Positions 33,345 to 42,784 of a stretch of 64,000 bases of DNA are shown here, in pieces (within the stretch, counting starts at the first letter, position 1; every line of letters begins with the position of its first letter). A program made the translations under genes and the position numbers. A model generated the notes under the pieces. The model worked only from the letters and a program-made list of their open reading frames with translations. It was not told the DNA's origin and made no database searches. This DNA comes from Bisporella sp. PMI_857 (lineage: Eukaryota > Ascomycota > Leotiomycetes > Helotiales > Helotiaceae), in contig JAJSPD010000033.1 of assembly GCA_021307315.1 (NCBI GenBank), positions 124,001-188,000 on the forward strand, read 5' to 3'.

Positions 33345-33727
33345 TTGGACTTCTCGCCTTCTTATTACTCTTGCTTATTTGTTGTTTACAGGCTACTTGG
33401 TACGACGAAGTGGAAGACATATCCGAGCGCGTTTCGAAAATTTTCGCAAAGGCTGTCATGACTGGGGGCGGATTTAGGTAGCTCCGGCGAGGCTGCAAGG
33501 CTTAAGGTCCTCTGGCGCTTCAGGCATGTATCGTTGTTGCAAAATAGAACTCTCTGTTTGCTGAAGTACTATTGCGCCTTATATTGTGACAATTGTGAAG
33601 TCTATGGCACAGTTCTAGGTCTGCATAGGGCCCTATTGGGGACTGGGACGGACGGTAAATTGACTATCATCATCATCATCATCATCATCATCATCGAGTT
33701 TATTCGTCTAAAGGAAAACAAGATTAA
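33345..33727. other. Intergenic with (ATC)n microsatellite
   Basis: About 380 bases between the LTR nest and the end of the glucosyltransferase gene. A run of ATC triplets lies at about 33665-33697. No gene was recognised. Confidence 0.5.
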
Positions 33728-36700
33728 TCACATCCCTGAAGCCTCCCCGTACCGATGCTCCGCATCATATTCGTGTCCTTGCATACTTAACTTCAGTGCC
33801 TTCTGCAAGTCTTCATCGTCCTTATCCTCTATCGCTGTGGCACGGCCCTTGCCTTTGTTCTGATGGTGCACTTCCAAGAGGCTTTGCTTCTTGATGTATT
33901 CCATCACAATCTCTTCTTCCGTCCTCTCTTGTGTCGTTTCCCCCCCCCCCCCCCCCCCGCTGTCCCTGTTGTTGCGCCTCGAACTCACTTTGCGTGGTGC
34001 CCGCGAGATGCCCCGGATAATATGAAGAGGGTTGTTGGACGCCTGATGACCCACCAGTCACGGCTGCCGCCTTCCCCGCCATATTTTCGGATTTTTTTAT
34101 TGGCCGCTCGAATTCATCGTTGTTCTCGTCATCGAGACCTATATCCGACTCCCATTCACTGTCGCTGCCCCTCTGTCTCTGTTCCCTCAGACTCTGTGCC
34201 ATGACTCGCTTCAGCTGTTTCTTGTATTCTAATGCTTCGCTTGCGAGTCGCTGAACTTCGGTTTTGCTGGTCGCTATCGCCTGGCGCAAATTCTCCTGCT
34301 CTACCTGATGATCTGCAGTTTCTTGTCGTTGGCGCTGAAGCTGAGACAGGTTATCCTGAATCGTCCGCTCCATATTGGTATCCTCCTCTGTGTTTCTAAG
34401 CGACGTCTCCTGGATTGACAGTCGGATGGTTTCGTTGATTTCAGCCGCTTTTAGTAATTCTTCCGGGGACTGTGAACCATCCATGGCGAGTATGGCACTC
34501 TCGGGATCTAGGGTCGGAGCATCGGCACTGGCGGACTGAGCGGAACTCGCGGTATGTCCGCGATTTTGGCGGGTCGTTGTGTCCTCTATGTTCTTCTTTC
34601 GCTGTGCTTCTAGGACACCTTGAGCCATCTCGTCAGGGCTGCGTTTTTTCTTTAGGGATTTCTGGATCAGCTTCCACTGAGCGATGACGTCTTGCTTTTC
34701 TGCATCGGAGCTCTGCAGCCACTCCTCGTATCCTTGAGCTACCCTGGACGTGACAATGTAGTTCTGCACACTGCTGCCGAATAACTTCTGCACCTCTTTG
34801 TGTACCCCCTTCATCGTATGACCGAGGATACCAGAGAGGGCTGCGAATGGCTTAGTTGCAAATCCTCCAATCCCTTTGCCGACTCCTTTGACAAAGCCGC
34901 TGGCACCCTCTTTCCGGGCACCTTTCCAGGGCTGAGTGACTAGGCCAGTAACGCCATCGTACCAGCCAAAGCCAAATTCTTTTCCTGCTGCTATGGCACC
35001 TGACTTGAAATCACTAATTTGTTCTTGAGGGCGCACGGTATCGTCTCCCCAAAGCTTCGGGAGATTGTGAAACCCTTTGGTTAAACCCACTGAGATTTCC
35101 ATAGGTATCTGCACAAACGTCCTTATGAATCGCCCGGCGCCTTTGCTCGTATGCACGCCAGTCGGGCGCAGAATGTCAGGGTCTTTGCCGGAGCCAGATT
35201 CATTCCGACTGCGGAATCGACTTCGGCTAGCGTCGTCTTGTTTGGGACTCAACTGGCCTCGCAATGCATCGGACATAGAGCTTGATCCGATATTCGAAGT
35301 AGGAGATGACAAACCGGAGAAGTTGGAAGGGCCTCGAACACGCGTAAGAGGTTTCTGCACATTCAAACTCGTCTGACTTTGTTCTGGCGAAGTTGGGGGA
35401 GTTGATCTTTCCCCTATATGTAAGCTCTCGCTTTTCCTTGCGATTGTTGGCACTGATTCTTGGGACTGCTGTCGGCTTGACCCACCCGAAATATAAAAAG
35501 GTTTCAACGTCTCCGAGGGAATCTCGGCTACCCCCATCGCCATGCCGCTGAACGCCCTATAACATGCCGCAGCACCTCCAGATATTGGATCCCAAGGACC
35601 TTCGTCGGTGGAATATTCTTGTGGCCTAAAGAGCTTCAAGTCATGGAAATCCAAAAGATTTGCATTCGCTAAAGTACAGGCAGCAAAAGCACTCAACTTG
35701 ACCTGGGTGCGCTTGATGCGCCACACCGCGGTTCGAGATGGTGCAATGGTGCAACGAAGTCGGTCAACCTCGAGATATTGATGGAACGACTGAGCACCTA
35801 TGTCGCTGCCTCGTTCCGCCGCGATCTTGCTTGCGAGTTCTTTAGCGCGTTCCAGGCTTTCGGGTTTCAGGCAGTAGTTAATGGCATCTGCTAGTTTGTC
35901 CGCTGTGAGTTGTTTGTGAGGGATCGGATCGGGGCCGGCGCCTGCTCGCGCGATCATGGCGCCCCAGAAAGGCTGGTCTCCAAAGAAGGGAACGACTACA
36001 GTCGGCCGGCCTGCGGTAATGCCTGCCGCGGTGGTTCCTGCGCCACCATGGTGAATGACGCACGAGACGTGCTTAAAAAGCCAGTCATGCGGCACGTTGC
36101 CTAGCATAAAAACACCATCGGGGATGCGAAGCCTGTCCGCGCCTATGCCTCCCCAGCCTTTAGAAAGGAGGACACGCTGGCCAGTCTTTCTTACGGCCTC
36201 GAAGATGAGCTCCGTCATTGCATCAGGATCATCTAAAACGATGCTCCCGAATCCTATGTAGACGGGGGGTGGACCGGCGTCCAGGAATGCCTGGAAATCA
36301 GGGGCAGGGGTGTAGTTAGTGGCCAAGTTGAGAAAGTAGAACCCAGAGATGGATATGTGAGGGCCCCAGTCTTTTGGTTTAGGTATCAGGGCCGGAGACC
36401 AGCAGTAGGTGTGAGGGACTTTGAGACGCTGGAGCATCCCCGGGGCCCAGATCAGACTTACAGGATCCAAGCCGAGACACTTCTTGCGAAATCGGTTGAT
36501 GATATCGCCTAGGCCCTGCCATGAGAGGACTTCGATCATAGCATAACTTATGTAATTAGTAAGTTGAGGGTCGGCATTAGAGGATTGGATGTTGGCCAGC
36601 GGATGGGGAAATGCCTGGGTGGGAGAATATGGCATAGTGAACATGATATGGAGAGGGATGCCCAGCTTCTCTGCGCAATGGATATGGGCAAAGCTTGGGG

Positions 36701-37532
36701 GGTTGGCGATGATACAGTCGGCGACGAAGGGTCTTGCCCCAGGCTCGTCATCGTCGGTAGTACGAAGATCCATTCCGTCACCGGCTTCGTAACATGATCG
36801 CCAGCAGCCTTGAATGTACTCGGCAACATCTCTCCTTCGCTGACCGACATCTCCACTTAGTAGACTGCGAAAGCCTGGTATCAGGCTGGGACTCTTAACC
36901 ATGAAGGCCATTAGTCGGGAAGGGTCGCCGCCGATGCTGAAGAATTCCAGGCCATTCTCCTGCACAAAGTCCTTGAAATTAGGGTGAGTCGCTAGACGTA
37001 CGCGATGGTTGTAAGTGTCTTTCAAGACTTTTCCCAAAGCAACGAAGGGTTGCACGTCTCCGCGCGAGCCAACGACCTGGATGACGATGTTCAAAGGCGG
37101 GGGTAGAGGAACTCCCTCTTCGCCTCCTAAGGAAGGGGGAATGTAGGGGGGAGGAGGCGGGTGACTATCCTGGATACTCTGGACTTGTTGACGTAAAGCA
37201 GGAGTAAAGATCTGGGACAAACGGCGATTGAACTGATTAATGCGGATGTTGACACGGCCGTCATCGGTGACACAGGCACTAGTGCCCAGGCCATTCTTTT
37301 CGTCGCGGATCTCGCCATAGATCTCGCCGTAAGTAGGAGGAGGTATATCGTCCTCGGCTTCATCGGGAGTAAGGAGGTCAGTCTTTTGCAGGAGGGCCTC
37401 CTGTCTCGTGGGTCTTGCGGGATCGGTCAGGGCGGCAGCAGCAGCGGCAGCTTGTACTTGCTGAAGTATAGATTGCTGCACGACCGTCTCCGGGACGGGT
37501 CGGCCCTCTTCTGAGAGAGATTGAGTGGCCAT
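33728..37532 (-). CDS. GT28 sterol-glucosyltransferase-like protein, frameshifted near C-terminus
   Basis: The ATG at 37532 opens an intronless frame of 1236 codons ending at 33822. After a proline-rich N-terminus comes the GT28 N-domain (NIVIQVVGSRGDVQPFVALG, HRVRLATHPNFKDFV). The UDP-sugar-binding domain follows (PPPVYIGFGSIVLDDPDAMT, KHVSCVIHHGGAGTTAAGI, PFFGDQPFWG). Then comes a conserved membrane-associated tail and a region of ubiquitin-interacting-like helices (SPEELLKAAEINETIRLSIQ). It should transfer glucose from UDP-glucose to sterols at membranes; the PH/GRAM part of Atg26 is absent. In the annotated frame the last 46 residues are unlike the family. The expected tail (EEEIVMEYIKKQSLLEVHHQ, EDLQKALKLSMQGHEYD, ending at 33728) lies in another frame after a run of 19 G on the coding strand (33958-33940). 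One fewer G would join them. Confidence 0.88.
33940..33958. repeat. 19-base C homopolymer inside coding sequence
   Basis: Nineteen C in a row on the plus strand (G on the coding strand of the glucosyltransferase). It lies exactly where the reading frame leaves the family consensus. Length slippage in vivo or a sequencing/assembly error could each explain the shift. Confidence 0.9.
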
Positions 37533-38271
37533 AGTGTTAATGAGAGAAGACAGGCTGGGTTTACTTCAGTCATTCACGGCATCAGTGTTATATCGTGGGC
37601 AAGCGACTGAGGTGACGCGGCTGTAGAAAGAGAGAAAGAGAAGGTCGGAGACATTCTGTCATAAACGCGTACTGTGGTAGCAGGCATAAGTTCCGATAGT
37701 ACTAAGTTAACTTACAAATACTAGAAAATATAATAAATAGATAAAACTCGGTCCCCCGGCTCCGGCTCCCGCCACCCAAATGCATGTTTGAAGGCGCACT
37801 CCCTTTTCCTTTTCTAGTTAGTCGGTTACGAGATCATTTTCGGTTAGACGGCTCGGGATGCTCGCCCGTGCGCCAATCAAGCGTCGTCGCTTAGAGGCTT
37901 TACTAGGTAGCGTCCGGTCCTCCAAGCTTCGTATTCCTGCTGAGTTGGGCCAATCATGTCATGCGGGTCTCGAGATTAAGGCTGAACACACGCCGTAAGG
38001 CTGTCTCGTAAGTATCTAACCTCTTTTGGACTGAAGTCGTGAATTGCGAAGGCATGCAGACAGATCCTGAGAGGCGATGTCAATGGGAAAGCTGCGAATA
38101 GTGGTGAGGATATATATACGAGTAGGAGGCTTCATAGTGATGGACCCAGATCAGTCCATCAAATCAATCGTGCAAAATATTATAGCCACGAGTCTCTCAC
38201 TCTCTTTTCTTCTTCCTCTTCCTCGCTCTACAATTTAACTCTCATCTTTTCTTTTCGAATTTACAGCCAAA
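37533..38271. promoter_or_regulatory. Divergent promoter between glucosyltransferase and RTA1 genes
   Basis: 739 bases between two start codons facing away from each other. GATATATATACGAG at about 38109 is a TATA-like box 160 bases before the RTA1 start. CGCCAATC near 37870 is a CCAAT box. The pyrimidine-rich CTCTTTTCTTCTTCCTCTTC at about 38202-38221 is a typical fungal transcription start region. Both products concern membrane lipids, so shared control is plausible. Confidence 0.5.
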
Positions 38272-39297
38272 ATGCCAGACTCTTGTTCTCTCCAAAGCAC
38301 TGCCAACTGCACGTTGGAAACATGTCCCCTCAGCTGCGCTCAGGTGAAATATCTACCCACGCTTGCTGGCAATGCCGTCTATGCTACTGTATTTGGCTTG
38401 CTTCTGATCGTACAGCTCAGGCTTGGCATTAAGTACAAGACTTGGGGATTCGCGGTCGGCATGATCTGTGGTCTTCTTCTTGAGGTTGTTGGATATGCCG
38501 GCAGAATCATGCTGCATGACAACCCATTTGACTTCAACAATTTCATCATGTAAGCCTTCTCTTTCTCCTCAATCCTCCATCCCGTCCATATCCGAGAACA
38601 GAGTCCTGACAACCCTCATAGCTATCTCGTCCCCCTCACAATCGCCCCCGCCTTCCTCACCGGCGCCCTCTACCTCTGCCTCTCCCGCATAATCATCGTC
38701 TACGGCCAGCAAATCTCCCGCTTCAGCCCGCGCACCTACGCAATCACCTTCATGACAAGCGACTTCATCTCGCTCGTCCTTCAAGGCACTGGCGGCGGGC
38801 TCGCAGCCACAGCCGATAATAACTCCGGGAGCGAGACAGGAAGGGCCATCATGGTCGCTGGTGTTGTGTTTCAAGTCGTCTCGCTGCTCATCTTCATGGG
38901 ATTGTGGTTGGAATTCATATTCCGCCTGCGCAGGACGAGTGAGAGCGCCAAAGATGTACGTTTCCTCGAGCTGAAGGTCACGAAGAAGTTCACTTGGTTC
39001 CAGTATGCGCTCGGCGCGGCTGTTGTGCTCATCTTCATTCGGTCGGTATACCGTGTTGCAGAGCTGCAGCAAGGTTTCAGTGGACCTATTGCCAATGATG
39101 AGGCGTATTTTATGATATTAGAAGGGCCAATGATTTTCCTGGCAGTGCTTGCGACGACAGTATTGCACCCTGGTATTGCGTTTGGTGGCAAGTGGAGCAG
39201 CGCGGCTTGGTCGGTCAAGCAGCACAGAAAGGCTGCTTTTGCTACGAGCAGCTCGTATATGGAAAACATTCACTTGCAACAGAGGTATAAGCCTTGA
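38272..39297 (+). CDS. RTA1-family seven-helix membrane protein
   Basis: Exons 38272-38549 and 38622-39297 join in phase across a 72-base intron, giving 317 residues. The seven hydrophobic segments, EVVGYAGRI, FLTGALYLCLSRIIIVYG, SDFISLVLQGTGGGLA, and FIRSVYRVAELQQGFSGPI with EAYFMILEGPMIFLAV, are family signatures of RTA1-like lipid-translocating exporters. Members are linked to 7-aminocholesterol and azole resistance and to sphingoid-base transport in yeast. The N-terminal Cys-rich stretch (NCTLETCPLSC) is predicted to be outside the cell. Divergent from the sterol glucosyltransferase-like gene. Confidence 0.92.
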
Positions 39298-39529
39298 AGT
39301 TATTCGGCTGAGGATGAAAGCGCGAGTGTAGAGTCTCCGATTAGATTTCCTTGCGCTGCTTTTGGAATTTGGCGAGGTGTATATATTAGCTCGATCAGAA
39401 ATACAGTTAGGATTAGCAGGTGTTTTTGGTCACTGTATTGACCGCGAGAGTCTTAGCTGGAAGCCTTAGAGCCATATCATAGATAGCACTCTCTACTTCT
39501 AGAACAACTAACAACAAATACCCACTGCA

Positions 39530-41125
39530 TCATAGCTTGATATACTCCGTGATTGTCTGCCACTCTCCCAATAGCCCCCACGGCTTTGTCTGGAACACAG
39601 CTTTAAGCGTGCCTGGATAAGCCGGGCTGGGCACGATGCTGTGGTCAAACTTCCGAAAGCCAAAAGGCATCTCGCCCAGGTTGTGGATCCGTGACTCATC
39701 ATCGGGCAGGGGGAGACCATGCAGTCTCGAAGTCTCGTCTGGCAATTCTTGCCCGGTGAGATGCCTTTCTTCAAGCTCGATCACTCGTTTGGCAGTTACG
39801 TATGCGTGATGTGCATTCCAGAGCGCTTCTCGCCTCGGCGCCAATTGCAACATTTCCAGCGCACGTCTTCGTAGTGCAGAATGACGGCATTTCAGCGCGG
39901 TATAGTACAGAGGCGCCAGGATTTGTATGTCGAAAGACAGCGGTTGCGGTGTTGCTATTCCCACGCCTGGCTTAACGATTTGTTCCGCGTAATGCACAAG
40001 CTCTTCAAAGTCGGAGTGGTAAGAGTCTGTGGGCGTTTCTCCAGCTGTAGTGCAGACTCGCATCCAGATGTAAATGACTTTGTAATGTACCAAAAGCAGA
40101 TTGAGCGCACCCTGTTTCGCTGGGCTGCCGGCAGCCTGCATTCGTTCAAGAAGTTGGTTTAGCTGGTCGCACCATGCGTCTAGCCTTGTTTGAAGTTTAA
40201 TCTGTTCAACGAGATCGTCGATGTCAATTTGGAACATAGCTGCTTTAGGACTGGCTTCGCGAATGAATCGGAGGCAGGTATCTGAGATCTCGACGAGCCG
40301 TTGTCTAGAATCGGTAAGGTCTTCCTGAGGGGAGTCTTCTTTAGCTGTAGGAGCGTATATTGGCGGAGGTATTCTGCCAGCGAGAGAACAAAGTAAACTA
40401 AGACGTGAAAACATTGGAACGATGTGGTCTTCGATGGCTTTAAGATCGTTGGACGAGAGATTGGACCTTAGATCCGGGGCTGCATCGTTGTTGCGACGGA
40501 GTGCGGCTAGAATATTGAATCCACTCTGAACGTGAAGCATAGAAGATTCAACATTGCCCCTAAGGAACTCGATACACGTGAACAGAAGGCAACAGACCAA
40601 TGGTACCAAGTTCGAGTTGGGATGCGCTTGAATTCGAGCTGACAGGCTCTTTACTGCTGTGTTCCACTTCTGTTGAGCCTCGGGATTGGCATTGACATAG
40701 CTTGCCGGATGCCGTAAGGACGATTCGACGTCTTGATAAATGACGCTGATGGCTGATACGGCATGTCGAATTGATGGTTCGGAGTGTGATAGTTGCAATA
40801 CAAGCTTGCTCCAGAACTTTGAATCGAATTGTCCGTCCAACTTCGCAGCAAGATTCTGGTGGAAAAAGTCGAGGCCGCGGTCATTTACGAAGAATACCGG
40901 TTGACTTTGGATAGGAGGCAGATATATCGTGACCACGTTTCGAGGTAGTGGTGCTGCACGTGAGGTGTTGTACTCGCATTTTCGACCTCCAATAGCGCAA
41001 CGTCGACAGATAGGTTTTGCTTCATCGCATTTCACTCGACGAGCTTTGCAATTGCTGCATCCAGTTCGAACTTTGGACGTACTTTCTCGGGTTCTCTTCG
41101 GCGCAAAATCCAGTCCAGGGGTCAT
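39530..41125 (-). CDS. Zn2Cys6 fungal transcription factor
   Basis: An intronless frame of 531 residues from the ATG at 41125. The zinc cluster at residues 22-50 (GCSNCKARRVKCDEAKPICR, RCAIGGRKC) has all six cysteines. A fungal activator region follows: QLSHSEPSIRHAVSAISVIY, LLFTCIEFLRGNVESSMLHV, and PLYYTALKCRHSALRRRALE. The latter two are typical of regulators of the same general type as the one at 7.9-9.9 kb. It lies 230 bases from, and convergent with, the RTA1 gene. Target genes are unknown. Confidence 0.9.
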   Translation of the reverse strand: MTPGLDFAPKRTRESTSKVRTGCSNCKARRVKCDEAKPICRRCAIGGRKCEYNTSRAAPLPRNVVTIYLPPIQSQPVFFVNDRGLDFFHQNLAAKLDGQFDSKFWSKLVLQLSHSEPSIRHAVSAISVIYQDVESSLRHPASYVNANPEAQQKWNTAVKSLSARIQAHPNSNLVPLVCCLLFTCIEFLRGNVESSMLHVQSGFNILAALRRNNDAAPDLRSNLSSNDLKAIEDHIVPMFSRLSLLCSLAGRIPPPIYAPTAKEDSPQEDLTDSRQRLVEISDTCLRFIREASPKAAMFQIDIDDLVEQIKLQTRLDAWCDQLNQLLERMQAAGSPAKQGALNLLLVHYKVIYIWMRVCTTAGETPTDSYHSDFEELVHYAEQIVKPGVGIATPQPLSFDIQILAPLYYTALKCRHSALRRRALEMLQLAPRREALWNAHHAYVTAKRVIELEERHLTGQELPDETSRLHGLPLPDDESRIHNLGEMPFGFRKFDHSIVPSPAYPGTLKAVFQTKPWGLLGEWQTITEYIKL

Positions 41126-42014
41126 GATGAATGATGCTTCGACAAAAGGCAGGCTTGTTATTCAAAGAACTGCCGGAATAAATAAATCAAAGACATCCAG
41201 TGATAGGAGGAATACAAGCAGAAGATGATAGAAAAAATGCCGAATGATAGAAGCTTGAGAATACGTGGCGAGATTAGGCAGTTCGTTTTGTCAACATCTT
41301 CAGCATCAGCATGGGTGTGGGTCGTGTTTCAGAGCTATGGCCAGATCTAACCCGAAGTGGCCTAGAGCCTCTATTTTACTACCAAATACCGTATAAAAGA
41401 TAGTAACGGGAACACTGTATTTTATTCTGTTTATTTCTGTAGTATTATCGCAGTTATATGTTATCCACTGTTCACTTTGAACACCAGCTGAAGCTGGCAC
41501 TTTCCGCCGCAGAGAAGAGAAGCCGCCCGCCTCGCACGACTTTTAATGATTGGAGAATAGACCTTACACAAGCTGGATGTGGCGCACCCACAAATACCTC
41601 CAGCCACAGTTGGCCTTTATACTTAAGGCTTCAAAAACAAAGTTTACAGTGTAAATATTACGGGACGTGCGGGGCCGCCTTACGCTAGCCAAAGGTCGTT
41701 AGTCGCCCCATTCGAGGTACAGATCCCCATAGAGATCATGCATGAATTTTTGCGCAATAGCAGCCACAAGGCTATAACGATTTCCGCAGAGTGGTGATGC
41801 CTTAGAGCTCGGACAAGACTCATTTATAAATATGAGGGATAGTAAGAGTTCAGTGGCGGAGCTGTAGTGGAGGAAGTCTATTACGCTATAAAAGGAGACT
41901 CTTTACAAACCAGGCGTGAGGGCGACGATACGAACGTGATATTCTAGTGGGAGGGGTTTAGGGTGTCCGGGAGTGGCTACGGAATATAACTTATAAGAAG
42001 ATATAGGAGATGTT
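41126..42014. other. Intergenic with R3 repeat
   Basis: 41126-41300 is the upstream region of the regulator. 41750-41905 resembles 22830-22970 (R3: ATAGCAGCCACAAGGC and GTGGAGGAAGTCTATTACGC). The part up to 42014 could be internal sequence of the element ending with the LTR at 42015. No gene was recognised. Confidence 0.45.
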
Positions 42015-42185
42015 TGTCACGACACGCGCTGTGGATCTACAGATACAGAGGGCAACGGTGGTATCATACGAGAATCTATAGCTAAGGAAGGAAGAGGAGC
42101 TCGAGGAGAGCAGGCTATATATACACGAGGCGCTGAGAGCTCGGCTAATGTAGGTCACGTGTGCTCCAGAGCACGAGACGTGACA
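42015..42185 (+). repeat. LTR, family D
   Basis: Starts TGTCACGACACGCGC and ends GAGACGTGACA, 171 bases, with GGCTATATATACACG as promoter box. Its right half is found inverted near 10945-11000 (CTCTGGAGCACACGTGACCT). Flanks ATGTT and AAAGC do not match. Confidence 0.6.
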
Positions 42186-42436
42186 AAAGCAAGCTTTCTA
42201 ATAAGTCGTACGACGTGTAGTTGTTGAATGATCGATAGCGTTTGATTAAAGTTGCCAAACTGACCAATATCACTTTTGTAAGTAGCTTTTTGGCGTTCCG
42301 CGCTGTAGTTCACCCTTTAATTAACCAATTGAACAAATATAATAATAGCCAATTTAAAAATCAAACCTGTATCTAGCTATATGATCCTGCATTTAATTGC
42401 CAACTGCGTTATAAAGCTAATAGTAATCAATTGAAA

Positions 42437-42590
42437 AAGGTCGAAATACCTAAAAAGTCAATCGTTACCACCAAAATGATCACCATTTGTTCTCAGACGG
42501 CTCGCTGACGCTCGCAACAAAATAGGCTTAGTTTGGAAGTATTAAGTGGGTCTCCTTGGCAGCGAAGCACTGAGGAAACTGAGATAACAG
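42437..42590 (-). repeat. Dispersed repeat R1, copy 2 (inverted)
   Basis: Reverse complement of 28560-28725, including CTAAAAAGTCAATCGTTACC and ACCAAAATGATCACCATTTG. It lies 195 bases before the HET gene, so it may form part of that promoter. Confidence 0.75.
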
Positions 42591-42784
42591 TTGTATGCCT
42601 GTACACTGGCTATGGTGACGAACGCCCTGTAGCACGTGCCCGTAATTTGTGGGCCTCAGGCCCGAAAACCAACAGCTTTGTATCAAACAAATGCTTGGCG
42701 CTAAGAGCAGCTGAAAAGAAACACACTCGACCACACTGTATTTATAATTTTATAACTCAAGATTGAGTTTGTTTTTAATCTACC

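Noticed and set aside
33665..33697. ATC run as part of a coding sequence
   Set aside because: It is a simple microsatellite beyond the glucosyltransferase stop.
38569..39269. Minus-strand frames of 167 and 132 codons
   Set aside because: Antisense to RTA1 exon 2; no domain content.
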